Below are positions 20,801 to 30,821 of a DNA stretch of 64,000 nt, piece by piece (the first letter of the stretch is position 1; every line of letters starts with the position of its first letter). The stretch covers positions 1,798,001-1,862,000 of the forward strand of contig OZ345354.1 of NCBI GenBank assembly GCA_977006965.1. Reading direction: 5' to 3'. This stretch comes from Phymatolithon calcareum. Its lineage: Eukaryota > Rhodophyta > Florideophyceae > Hapalidiales. The notes below the pieces were generated by a model that worked only from the letters and a program-made list of their open reading frames with translations, was not told where the DNA came from and did no database searches. The position numbers were made by a program, and so were the translations under genes.

Positions 20801-23379
20801 CTGGTGACAAAACTGTTCGTGTTTGGGACGGGCAGAGCGGAGAATGCATTCTGGGACCACTCCGTGGACACGAGGGTGCTGCGGAGTGCGTTGCAATAAG
20901 CGGTGACGGAAGTCGAATTATTTCGGGATCTGATGACAAAACTGTTCGTGTATGGGATGGGCAGAGCGGAGAATGCATTCCGGGACCACTCCTTGGACAC
21001 GAGAATGGTGTGCGGTGCGTTGCAATAAGCGGTGACGGAAGTCGAATTATTTCGGGATCTGTGGACAAGACTGTTCGTGTGTGGGACGGGCAGAGCGGAG
21101 AATGCATTCTGGGACCACTCCGTGGACACGAGAGTTTTGTGCGGTGCGTTGCAATGAGGGGTGACGGAAGTCGAATTATTTCGGGATCTGATGACAAAAC
21201 TGTTCGTGTATGGGATGGACAGAGCGGAGAATGCATTCTGGGACCACTCCGTGGACACGAGGATTTTGTACAGTGCGTTACAATGAGCGGTGATGGAAGT
21301 CGAATTATTTCGAGATCTGGTGACAAAACTGTTCGTGTATGGGATGGACAGAACGGAGAATGCGTTCTGGGACCACTCCGTGGACACGAGGGTGGTGTGG
21401 TGTGCGTTGCAATGAGCGGTGACGGAAGTCGAATTATTTCGGGATGTGATTTCAACACTGTTCGTGTATGGGATGGACAGAGCGGTGAATGCATTCTGGG
21501 ACCAATCTATGGACACGAGAATGATGTGGTGTGCGTTGCAATGAGCGATGACGGAAGTCGAATTATTTCGGGATCTTGGGACACAACTGTTCGTGTATGG
21601 GATGGACAGAGCGGAGAATGTATTCTGGGACCACTCCGTGGACACGAGGATCGTGTGCGGTGCGTTGCAATGAGCGGTGACGGAAGTCGAATTATTTCGG
21701 GATCTTCGGACAAAACTGTTCGTGTTTGGGACGGGCAGAGCGGAGAATGCATTCTGGGACCACTCCGTGGACACGAGGATTATGTGCAGTGCGTTACAAT
21801 GAGCGATGGCGGAAGTCGAATTATTTCGGGATCTTGGGACAAAACTGTTCGTGTATGGGATGGGCAGAGCGGAGACTGCATTCTGGGACCACTCCGTGGA
21901 CACAAGGGTTCTGTGATGTGCGTTGCAATGAGCGGTGACGGAAGTCGAATTATTTCGGGATCTGGTGACAAAACTGTTCGTGTATGGGATGGACAGAGCG
22001 GAGACTGCATTCTGGGACCACTCCTTGGACACCGGAATGGTGTGCGGTGCGTTGCAATAAGCGGTGACGGAAGTCGAATTATTTCGGGATCTTGGGACAC
22101 AACTGTTCGTGTATGGGATGGACAGAGCGGAGAATGTATTCTGGGACCACTCCGTGGACACGAGGATCGTGTGCGGTGCGTTGCAATGAGCGGTGACGGA
22201 AGTCGATTTATTTCGGGATCTTCGGACAAAACTGTTCGTGTTTGGGACGGGCAGAGCGGAGAATGCATTCTGGGACCACTCCGTGGACACGAGAATGGTG
22301 TGCAGTGCGTTGCAATGAGCGGTGACGGAAGTCGAATTATTTCGGGATCTGGTGACAAAACTGTTCGTGTTTGGGATGGACAGAGCGGAGAATGCATTCT
22401 GGGACCACTCCGTGGACACGAGGATTTTGTGCGGTGCGTTGCAATGAGCGGTGATGGAAGTCGAATTATTTCGGGATCTGGTGACAAAACTGTTCGTGTT
22501 TGGGATGGACAGAGCGGAGAATGCGTTCTGGGACCACTCCGTGGACACGAGCGTTTTGTGCTGTGCGTTGCAATGAGCGGTGACGGAAGTCGAATTATTT
22601 CGGGGTCTTTGGACAAAACTGTTCGTGTTTGGGACGGACAGAGCGGGGAATGTGTTCTGGGACCACTCCGTGGACACGAGAATTATGTGCGGTGCGTTGC
22701 AATAAGCGGTGACGGAAGTCGAATTATTTCGGGATCTGGTGACAAAACTGTTCGTGTATGGGATGGGCAGAGCGGAGACTGCATTCTGGGACCACTCCGT
22801 GGACACGAGGGTTATGTGCGGTGCGTTGCAATGAGCGGTGACGGAAGTCGAATTATTTCGGGATCTGGTGACAAAACTGTTCGTGTATGGGATGGACAGA
22901 GCGGAGACTGCATTCTGGGACCACTCCGTGGACACAAGGGTTCTGTGATGTGCGTTGGAATGAGCGATGACGGAAGTCGAATTATTTCGGGATCTAATTA
23001 CAAAACTGTTCGTGTATGGGATGGGCAGAGCGGGGAATGCGTGCAGGATGGGATCTCAGAGCTAGGTAATTTCAGGGCTGGACACTACGCAGGAACGATC
23101 AGAAGCCTTGAATTCGATGCTGGGACTGATTTTTGTGTTGTGCATACGTCAAGTGGCGTTTTTCTTTTGGACACCAGGACTGGAAGTAAGATGCAACGAT
23201 CTGGATGTATCATGCACGAACGCAACGGCAGGATATACGCAACAGGGCAGAACGCGAAGACCGTTCAAGTCGCCACCATGCGATTTGAATGTTTGTCATT
23301 TTGCTATAAGAAGCTGCATTCCATAGTTGCAGCTGGTCTAGGAGATGGTCAAGTTGTCACAGGAGAGCTCTTACTGTAG
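17845..23379 (+). CDS. NLR: coiled-coil / NB-ARC / 22x WD40 repeat protein
   Basis: A 1844-aa protein, intronless, from the ATG at 17845. Residues 1-about 180 are helical with coiled-coil character (opening MAGLALGAVGMIDQL). An NB-ARC STAND ATPase follows: P-loop GMGGVGKT (K247), Walker B LFVCDDIW (about 325-332), a STRE sensor segment, GLP (419-421) and an MHD-like LHD (563-565). Residues 793-about 1735 hold 22 WD40 repeats of exactly 43 residues, nearly identical, followed by a degenerate blade and a unique C-terminus ending GELLL. The architecture matches APAF1 and fungal NB-ARC/NACHT-WD40 proteins: ligand binding by the propellers would release nucleotide exchange and oligomerisation. A role in innate immunity, cell death or self/non-self recognition is inferred. 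The ligand and effector are unknown. Confidence 0.9.
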   Translation: MAGLALGAVGMIDQLAKKLSDFKKRCEEFGSLPDNWDSSIKSFQDCKTSVKRIEETLENDKESLGDRAISTFRDILKQVEKSLKTAEIVLEKLEDEFTRENSPATASGSSHVVGNSSKQGRRSLRSRNRIVDGRLVNEVMLFSRVNKVKSEVEKLDAIWKEAQLAMNLVGIALVTPSMRVNDKEPCDEYVAHFDEPPLSNKVVLNFSGDTMEAFLKRAVLSDSASERVTAAVSPSVLGAVGMGGVGKTVALQGLCHESEVQTKYLDGVFFVTLGQDAAEEDVIEGVAHFVESSGGKSLARDITNKRSAASAAKKASLWFKGRCALFVCDDIWSFDGHPIGYLSSLKLLLCNSPSSAMVISTREKSISQQFFEVKFSPREVRGQQALSILTKYAGIESESIDASSDTWTAFRDILDVCAGLPVALGAAGTGLRNLIEENSGSIGRSAVIYADELKENIESVGDESVDEYRGLRAVVETSLRHCEKWACGTEGRRKLGCELSVREKFEALSVVRKQGWIPRTSLKRLWDTNERATKQLMSKLSDLHLVFRRRHETPAGEVDGLALHDLVLEQAKKMSIENNRVSLWHARFLDGYMRKAAGNVVQSNKHNCREWWDCEKLPEDGYIEKNLARHLAMSEGFELELLLSDVRWSRRRMKFGGIVPLRDDFQELRRGSRRVIEADAVLKALEESWVNINKSIHVTPFEMYGRLQSRCSSSEFVRRFLSSVSVHVPKPHYVPKHELRWRADVGQLFRIDFEKGVTALCFSEERNVISVVQGQEIHVFDLQAMCTVQTLKGHDGTITSVAMNADGSRIASGSLDKTVRVWDGLSGECILGPLRGHEDFVQCVTMSDDGSRIISGSRDKTVRVWDGQSGDCILGPLRGHKGSVMCVAMSGDGSRIISGSSDKTVRVWDGQSGECILGPLRGHENGVRCVAMSGDGSRIVSGSGDKTVRVWDGQSGECVLGPLRGHEDYVRCVAMSGDGSRIISGSGDKTVRVWDGQSGECILGPLRGHEGAAECVAISGDGSRIISGSDDKTVRVWDGQSGECIPGPLLGHENGVRCVAISGDGSRIISGSVDKTVRVWDGQSGECILGPLRGHESFVRCVAMRGDGSRIISGSDDKTVRVWDGQSGECILGPLRGHEDFVQCVTMSGDGSRIISRSGDKTVRVWDGQNGECVLGPLRGHEGGVVCVAMSGDGSRIISGCDFNTVRVWDGQSGECILGPIYGHENDVVCVAMSDDGSRIISGSWDTTVRVWDGQSGECILGPLRGHEDRVRCVAMSGDGSRIISGSSDKTVRVWDGQSGECILGPLRGHEDYVQCVTMSDGGSRIISGSWDKTVRVWDGQSGDCILGPLRGHKGSVMCVAMSGDGSRIISGSGDKTVRVWDGQSGDCILGPLLGHRNGVRCVAISGDGSRIISGSWDTTVRVWDGQSGECILGPLRGHEDRVRCVAMSGDGSRFISGSSDKTVRVWDGQSGECILGPLRGHENGVQCVAMSGDGSRIISGSGDKTVRVWDGQSGECILGPLRGHEDFVRCVAMSGDGSRIISGSGDKTVRVWDGQSGECVLGPLRGHERFVLCVAMSGDGSRIISGSLDKTVRVWDGQSGECVLGPLRGHENYVRCVAISGDGSRIISGSGDKTVRVWDGQSGDCILGPLRGHEGYVRCVAMSGDGSRIISGSGDKTVRVWDGQSGDCILGPLRGHKGSVMCVGMSDDGSRIISGSNYKTVRVWDGQSGECVQDGISELGNFRAGHYAGTIRSLEFDAGTDFCVVHTSSGVFLLDTRTGSKMQRSGCIMHERNGRIYATGQNAKTVQVATMRFECLSFCYKKLHSIVAAGLGDGQVVTGELLL
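20221..23058 (+). repeat. Homogenised WD40 array, 22 units of 129 bp
   Basis: Each unit encodes GH-x3-V-x-C, then DGSRIISGS, then KTVRVWDGQSGEC and a GPLR end. Identity between units is very high even at silent sites. Variation concentrates at residues 3, 4, 5 and 7 after the GH start, at residue 23 (after ISGS; G, S, W, D, L, R, V, N and others), to a lesser degree at 25, and at the last residue. Twenty-one repeats would fill three seven-bladed propellers. Such arrays change length by unequal recombination. Confidence 0.9.
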
Positions 23380-23900
23380 GGCAGGAGAAAGATAAATTTA
23401 CCATGGGCATATGCAGTGGGTTCGCAGAATCTATATCGTATTTTGTCAATGTACCGTCTGGTAGCGTGAAGTACTGAGATTTGATGATATACTTATGCGA
23501 GAATTGAGTGTTCTCGGCAGATAGTACAGGCAATGCATCGCGAGCCGTTAAGGTCAAAATCGAGGAATAACTTGCCCACGTCTTTTCTCCAGCTTTTGCC
23601 AATGATCACGACACACCAAGTAGCGTGCGCATGCGTATCACCGGAATTACCGGCGGCGCCGGCGAATGCGCCTGTGTCCCGCGGCTCTACACTCGTCCTC
23701 TTAGGGGCTGGGAATCTCCGGTTCGCAGTACGATAGCACGCGTCACAAATGTCAGGTTCGCCGTAGTCAATGAATTCGCCCCCTGCATGAGTAATTTCCC
23801 CTTCTTTCATTTATTGCAATTTGCACGCTCCATGAATCATGGACCATGATGCCCTCCTTTGTGTTTAACTACAGTACTGACTAATCCATATATTGTTCCG
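23380..23900. repeat. Downstream flank shared with paralogue (30822-31340)
   Basis: The sequence after the NLR stop (GGGCAGGAGAAAGATAAATT onward) is repeated after the truncated paralogue, with few changes. The duplication that made the second NLR copy therefore extended at least 500 bp past the gene. Confidence 0.85.
23493..23810 (-). CDS. Hypothetical 105-aa protein behind the NLR (weak)
   Basis: An ATG frame on the minus strand with paired cysteines (CDAC near the N-terminus, CIACTIC near the C-terminus) and a basic middle part. The peptide segment SVEPRDTG through CVVIIGKSWRKDVGKL is also encoded behind the second NLR copy (31190-30990). There, small indels break the frame on both sides. 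Either a small zinc-binding protein that decayed in copy 2, or a chance frame in a duplicated flank. Confidence 0.3.
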   Translation of the reverse strand: MKEGEITHAGGEFIDYGEPDICDACYRTANRRFPAPKRTSVEPRDTGAFAGAAGNSGDTHAHATWCVVIIGKSWRKDVGKLFLDFDLNGSRCIACTICREHSILA

Positions 23901-24490
23901 TTTGAGACACTTTGTTTAGTGGAAATTGATCATTTTCAGCCAGCTCGCGTAACGATCGCCCCGTCTCGTTCTCGGGCACAAGTATGCGACATGGAGAGGG
24001 AATGTTTCAAAGATATCACTGTAGATCAGGACCTGACTTCAACATGATAGAGACGGGGCAATCGTCAAGATGGATTGGAAACAGGGGATAAATCATCGAT
24101 TGCAAACTATTCCACTACGCAGGGTACTCGGAGAATAATAAGATCCAAAAGCTGTTGAGATCAGCGAAAGCATCAGTAGCAAGAGCCAATCTTTCACATC
24201 CCACTTATCAACGATCTGTTACATTGGGAAGAACTATTCCGTGATGAAGTCAGTTCGATTAATCACGTTGAACACGCAGGTCGTCTACTGTTCATCCACA
24301 GTGTCTCTTGCTTTCGCAGTGGCAAATTTTCCCTGATAGTCCAAAGAAGAAGATAGATTTGTGGTGAGGATCATGCTATCACGCAAGCGCGATGTAAATT
24401 ACCCAATGTTGTGCGCGGCTAGAGAAAATGTCGCGTCGAAAACATGGATTTTAGTCTCAATCCTAGTTGAAAAGATATTAATCTAAGCCA
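23900..24490. other. No gene seen
   Basis: No coding region, RNA gene or repeat structure is supported in this stretch. Confidence 0.4.
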
Positions 24491-24559
24491 TGTGCATAGC
24501 TGAATGTGAAAATCATCGCAAGTCGCCATGGCTCCAAGATGATGAAGGCACGGAGGATA

Positions 24560-25230
24560 GACAACTAGTTGCGATGGAGATGGAGTTCAGTCTGAGTCGG
24601 GTACGCGCTACCATCCCGCATACGAAAATTCGCGTTGGAGAAAGCGCATGTAACAAAGGACTGCTTGGACCGATTTCTCGAGGCTTCATCTGGTAACGTT
24701 AGTAGATCACTCATCAGGCTTGTTGAAACCATGAAATGGCGCAACGAGCACAACATTTGGGATGTGCTCCAGCCACATACAAAAAAGGCTAGTGACATCC
24801 ACAGAGAGGCACGCTCTGCAAAGCTGTGCGTCATGCCGCATCCTGACAAACGCGGTCGTACTGTAGTTGTATACAGGACAGGAATAGATCCGCGTACGTG
24901 TGATGAGGACGAGTTGTGGTTGATGGTGTATATGATGGAGCGAGCCTGCTTAGTTGCCCGAGAGCGGAAAGTAATTTTTGTTGTCGACTGCTTTGAAGTT
25001 ACATGTAGGAACCGCCCTTCTGTATTCCTGATCAAACGGGGTCTTCACGTTTTGACCCAGATGTATCCAGGGCATCTCGATTTTGCGCTGATTTAATGCT
25101 TCTGTCGCCCTTCGTCTACTCGTCGCAACTGTGTTCAATTGGATGCCAAGCCTGAAGAAGCAAAAGCTTCTCTTCTCCAATGCCGAAGACGGAGTTGCAA
25201 AAGCATCACCCGAAGACCCTTTGGATTGGA
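24560..25230 (+). pseudogene. CRAL-TRIO (Sec14-like) lipid-binding protein, decayed
   Basis: The frame around 24600-25096 reads as a Sec14/CRAL-TRIO protein. It has a helical CRAL-TRIO-N segment (DCLDRFLEASSGNV, then ETMKWRNEHNIWDV), then the beta-strand core with RTVVVYRTG and VIFVVDCFEV, and the helix before the floor strand (YPGHLDFALI). The stop at 25094-25096 comes exactly where family members continue. Moving by one base, the text goes on as NASVALRLLVATVFNWMPSL and FSNAEDG, the expected next segment. A single-base frameshift at about 25092 therefore breaks the gene. No good start codon is in frame upstream, and another frameshift may lie near 24595. Family members shuttle phospholipids or other hydrophobic ligands. 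Confidence 0.6.
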
Positions 25231-26141
25231 CATCCATTTGTTTATCAGTACCGAGGGTGCTCTTTGTATCGCTTTCATGCGAAAACGTAGTTCGACTTTG
25301 AGCCTCCGAAAGCGTTCACATGAATTTTTCCGATTTCATCGATTCCTCACCCAACCTTGGCGTTGTTATATTCCGTACACTTTGAAGGCCAACAGAAGTT
25401 GTCGAAGTTAAGACAAAATTTTGATGAAACTGCAGTAAATGGAAAGCGGTTTTCGGTAATCCAAAGAGAGCTCTTATACTAGGAGACCACATCACTTAAG
25501 TCTTGCGAATGCGGTCCGATGTCAAAATGCCTTCGTATGCCTTTATTCACATCCCTTTGCAGCAGTGCTCCTATTCACAATAATCTTGCTCTGCGAATCG
25601 TGCAACTGCCTTGAAATGCATGTTGAGCGTACCCTTATATATTTTACCAACAACGACGTCCCGATAGAATTTCTCAGCTGCCGACTTGTATCTTCTCGTT
25701 GGCTTCGGCTTCGCGCGCTCAGCGGCACCCCAGCACCGGTTTTTCGCGCCCGTCGCATTGTTCCACTATCTGCTTTTGCTGCACCTCGAAAAACAAACAA
25801 GATGACGTGCCTTAACTACGTGCTACGTTTCCATTGTAGCTGCAGTAAGCATCATCTGAGCTGCGGCCGCAGCCGGGCACCAACTCAGCTGTGTAATCAG
25901 CGGTTGGTCGGTTGGACTTCTCGGCTGACAACGGATGCCGGTTGTGGGACGCTCGTCGACATGACCCGAGGACAATTGGAGCTCATCACGACCGCACGAG
26001 CTGATGTCACTCTGTGTACCGGTACAAGCCAAAGTGCCAAAGTGCGATCTTCATGTCAAGCAGCGAGACTCATTTTTGGCTGACCAATATCAACGTGCGG
26101 AAAAGTTGGAACAGAAATGCCCAATCCCAAAAGTGTACCAA
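25231..26141. other. Spacer before truncated NLR; no clear gene
   Basis: A plus-strand frame (25565-26083) encodes 172 residues with several Cys but no recognisable domain and no paralogue. Homology to the NLR gene starts abruptly at 26142, so the left breakpoint of the second NLR copy is there. Confidence 0.4.
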
Positions 26142-29100
26142 GAAAAGAACCTCGATCGACACTTGGCAATGAGCGAAGGGATTGAGCTGGAATTGTTGTT
26201 GTCGGATGTACGATGGTCGAGGAGGCGAATGAAGTTTGGAGGAATAGTCGCCCTGCGGGACGATTTTCAGGAATTACCGCATAGTAGCAGGAGACCTATT
26301 GAGGCTGACGCAGTGCTGAAAGCCCTTGAAGAAAGCTGGGTGAACATCAACAAGAGTATACACGCAACTCCGTTTGAAATGTACGGTCGCTTGCAATCAC
26401 AGTGCTCATCGTCAGAGTTTGTGCAACGCTTCCTGTCGAGTGTGTCGATGCATGTTCCGAAGCCTCACTATGTGCCGAAGCACGAGCTGCGATGGAGGGC
26501 AGATACCGGACAACTCTTCCGTATCGACTTTGAGGAGGAAATTACAGCCCTGTGTTTCATCGAAGAACGAAATGTAATTACAGTCATGCAAGGCCAGGAA
26601 ATCCATGTTTTCGATTTGCAAGCGATGTGTACTGTGCAGACACTGAAGGGTCATGACGATAGGATCACCAGTGTTGCAATGAATGCAGATGGAAGTCGAA
26701 TTGCTTCGGGATCTTTGGACGAAACTGTTCGTGTGTGGGACGGGCAGAGCGGAGAATGCGTGCTGGGACCACTCCGTGGACACGAGAATCGTGTGCGGTG
26801 CGTTGCAATGAGCGGTGACGGAGGTCGAATTGTTTCGGGATCTCGTGACAACACTGTTCGTGTGTGGGATGGGCAGAGCGGAGAATGCGTTCTGGGACCA
26901 CTCTGTGGACACAAGGATTATGTGTGGTGCGTTGCAATGAGCGATGACGGAAGTCGAATCGTTTCGGGATCTCGTGACAAAACTGTTCGTGTATGGGATG
27001 GGCAGAGCGGAGAATGCGTGCTGGGGCCACTCTTTGGACACGGGAAAGATGTGCGGTGCGTTGCAATGAGTGGTGACGGAAGTCGAATCGTTTCGGGATC
27101 TTGGGACAAAACTGTTCGTGTATGGGACGGACAGAGCGGAGAATGTGTTCTGGGACCACTCCGTGGACACGAGGATTATGTGCGGTGCGTTGCAATGAGT
27201 GGTGACGGAAGTCGAATTATTTCGGGATCTGGTGACAAAACTGTTCGTGTTTGGGACGGACAGAGCGGGGAATGTGTTCTGGGACCACTCCGTGGACACG
27301 AGAGTTATGTGCGGTGCGTTGCAATGAGCGGTGACGGAAGTCGAATTATTTCGGGATCTGGTGACAAAACGGTTCGTGTGTGGAAAGGGCAGAGCGCAGA
27401 ATGCGTTCTGGGACCACTCCGTGGACACGAGAATCGTGTGGAGTGCGTTGCAATGAGCGGTGACGGAAGTCGAATTATTTCGGGGTCTCGTGACAAAACT
27501 GTTCGTGTATGGGATGGGCAGAGCGGAGAATGCATTCTGGGACAACTCCATGGACACGTGGGTGCTGTGGAGTGCGTTGCAATGAGCGATAACGGAAATC
27601 GAATCGTTTCGGGATCTTGGGACACAACTGTTCGTGTATGGGATGGGCAGAGCGGAGAATGTGTTCTGGGACCACTCCATGGACACGAGCGTGGTGTGGA
27701 GTGCGTTGCAATGAACGGTGACGGAAGTCGAATCGTTTCGGGATCTTGGGACACAACTGTTCGTGTATGGGATGGGCAGAGCGGAGAATGCGTTCTGGGA
27801 CCACTCCATGGACACGAGCGTGGTGTGGAGTGCGTTGCAATGAACGGTGACGGAAGTCGAATTATTTCGGGATCTCGTGATAACACTGTTCGTGTATGGG
27901 ATGGGCAGAGCGGAGAATGCGTTCTGGGACCAATCTATGGACACAAGGATGCTGTGTTCCCCGTTGCAATGAGCGGTGACGGAAGTCGAATTATTTCTGT
28001 CGAGAAAACTCTACCAAACGAGGTAGAAAAGGTCGGGCACCTCAGGACGATTATTCCCGGTGCCTCGCTCGCAGAACCGGCGCGTGGCGGCACAGTGGTA
28101 GTGCGGGCCGTACGCGTGAACTGCTTATTGAGCGGGTGGCGCCTCCCAGGCGTACTCAGTTACGGGGGGAGACGGTGTGTGAAGTAGGATGTGTGTACTT
28201 TTACTTGATTCCGACTTGCCGAGTTTAATGAGATGGGAAACTATTCTAGCTTATATAGTATCCATCTACAGGGGGGAGCTCGAGACTACTTTGGCTTAGA
28301 CTGTCGTATATTGCAGACAGTTAACCGCACGCTAATCGAGATGTTTCGGTTCGCAACGTATGCGTGCCGTTAGGTGCTAGCAATGTAGCGTAAGATTTGC
28401 GGATAGTCTCGAGAGCTGTGCTCGGTGTTCTGCACAGCGACCTCTTGTTTCGGTTAGGTCTTCTGTAGGCTATTGTCGGTACGCAACCGACAATATTGAT
28501 TGTCTTCTCGTCTTGAACGTCAATCACGGGTGATCGTTGCTTGACCGTTGACTGGCTCGATGAGGGTGTGCCAGGCTGCGCACATATAACCGATGGATGA
28601 ACAGGATCGAATCTGCGACAATTTCGGGATCTTGGGTCCATAGTGTTCGTGTATGGCATGGGCAGAGCAGAGAATGCGTTCTGGGACCACTCCATGGACA
28701 CGAGCGTGATGTGGAGTGCGTTGCAATGAGCGGTGACGGAAGTCGAATCGTTTCGGGATCTCGTGACAAAACTGTTCGTGTATGGGATGGGCAGAGCGGA
28801 GAATGCGTGCTGGGGCCACTCTTTGGACACGGGAATGATGTGCGGTGCGTTGCAATGAGTGGTGACGGAAGTCGAATTATTTCGGGATCTTTGGACAAAA
28901 CTGTTCGTGTATGGGACGGACAGAGCGGAGAATGTGTTCTGGGACCACTCCGTGGACACGAGAGTTATGTGCGGTGCGGTGCAATGAGCGGTGACGGAAG
29001 TCGAATTATTTCGGGATCTGGTGACAAAACGGTTCGTGTTTGGGACGGGCAGAGCGGGAAATGTGTTCTGGGACCACTCCGTGGACACGAGAGTTATGTG

Positions 29101-30821
29101 CGGTGCGTTGCAATGAGCGGTGACGGAAGTCGAATTATTTCGGGATCTGGTGACAAAACGGTTCGTGTGTGGAAAGGGCAGAGCGGAGAATGTGTTCTGG
29201 GACCACTCCAGGGACACGAGAATCGTGTGGAGTGCGTTGCAATGAGCGGTGACGGAAGTCGAGTCGTTTCGGGATCTTGGGACAAAACTGTTCGTGTATG
29301 GGATGGGCAGAGCGGAGAATGCGTGCTGGGACCACTCCATGGACACGAGAATCGTGTGGAGTGCGTTGCAATGAGCGGTGACGGAAGTCGAATTATTTCG
29401 GGATCTTGGGACAAAACTGTTCGTGTATGGGACGGACAGAGCGGAGAATGTGTTCTGAGACCACTCCGTGGACACGAGAGTTATGTGCGGTGCGTTGCAA
29501 TGAGCGGTGACGGAAGTCGAATTATTTCGGGATCTGGTGACAAAACTGTTCGTGTGTGGGACGGGCAGAGCGGGGAATGTGTTCTGGGACCACTCCATGG
29601 ACACGAGGGTGCTGTGGAGTGCGTTGCAATGAACGGTGACGGAAGTCGAATTATTTCGGGATCTCGTGATAACACTGTTCGTGTATGGGATGGGCAGAGC
29701 GGAGAATGCGTTCTGGGACCAATCTATGGACACAAGGATGCTGTGTTCCCCGTTGCAATGAGCGGTGACGGAAGTCGAATTGTTTCGGGATATTTGGTCC
29801 GTACTGTTCATGTATGGGATGGGCAGAGCAGAGAACGCGTTCTGGGACTACTCCGTGGACACGAGCGTGATGTGGAGTGCGTTGCAATGAGCGGTGACGG
29901 AAGTCGAATTATTTCGGGATCTGATGACAAAATTGTTCGTGTGTGGGACGGGCAGAGCGGAGAATGCGTTCTGGGACCACTCCGTGGACACGAGGGTGCT
30001 GTGGTGTGCGTTGCAATGAGCGGTGACGGAAGTCGAATTGTTTCGGGATCTCGTGACAACACTATTCGTGTGTGGGATGAGCAGAGCGGAGAATGCATTC
30101 TGGGACCACTCCGTGGACACGAGGATTATGTGTGGTGCGCTGCAATGAGCGATGACGGAAGTCGAATTGTTTCGGGATCTGGTGACAAAACGGTTCGTGT
30201 GTGGAAAGGGCAGAGCGCAGAATGCGTTCTGGGACCACTCCGTGGACACGAGGATTATGTGATGTGCGTTGCAATGAGCGGTGACGGAAGTCGAATTATT
30301 TCGGGATCTGGTGACAAAACTGTTCGTGTTTGGGACGGACAGATGGGGAATGTGTTCTGGGACCACTCCGTGGACACGAGAGTTATGTGCGGTGCGTTGC
30401 AATGAGCGGTGACGGAAGTCGAATTATTTCGGGATCTGGTGACAAAACGGTTCGTGTGTGGGATGGGCAGAGCGGGGAATGCGTGCAGGATGAGATCTCA
30501 GAGTCAGGCAATTACACGGGTGTACACTACGCAGGACTGGTCAGAAGCCTTGAATTCGATGCTAGCACTGATATTTGTGTTGTGCATACGTCAAGTGAGG
30601 TTTTTCTTTTGGACATCAGCACTGGAACCAAGATGCAACGACCTGGATATATCATGCACGAAAGCAACGGCAGGATATACGCAACAGGGCAGAACGCGAA
30701 GACCGTTCAGGTCGCCACCATGCCTTTTGAATGTGTCTCATTTTGCTACAAGAAGCTGCATTCCATAGCTGCAGCTCGTCTAGGAGATGGTCAACTTGTC
30801 ATAGGAGAGCTCTTACTGTAG
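26142..30821 (+). pseudogene. Truncated NLR paralogue with about 25 WD40 repeats
   Basis: Homology begins at the equivalent of residue about 624 of the intact NLR (KNL-RHLAMSEG) and runs to its C-terminus. The coiled-coil, NB-ARC and winged-helix parts are absent. The WD array starts at 26649. It is interrupted by a 623-bp solo LTR (27998-28620), resumes in frame, then suffers a 1-nt deletion near 30343 (CAGATGGGG where the other units have CAGAGCGGGG) before the last repeat and C-terminus. Higher-order repetition is visible: a block containing GHKDAVFP followed by GHERDVEC occurs twice. Without an NB-ARC domain and with two breaks it is most likely a pseudogene, though it may still donate repeats by recombination. 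Confidence 0.85.
27998..28620. mobile_element. Solo LTR (623 bp) inside WD40 array
   Basis: The insert begins TG, ends CA, and is flanked by ATTTC at 27993-27997 and 28621-28625. Ignoring the insert and one ATTTC, the WD repeat reads through in frame (SRIIS followed by GSW). The insert carries a TATATAG box near 28253. It is unrelated by eye to the LTR at 8679-9046 and to the copia LTRs. Confidence 0.85.

Noticed and set aside
20152-22935. Very long antisense open frame (927 codons) through the WD40 array, and similar ones at 26412-27944 and 28321-29811
   Set aside because: The antisense of a homogenised 129-bp repeat has no stop in one frame, so the frame repeats with it. The peptide is a low-information repeat, and the sense strand encodes clear WD40 blades.
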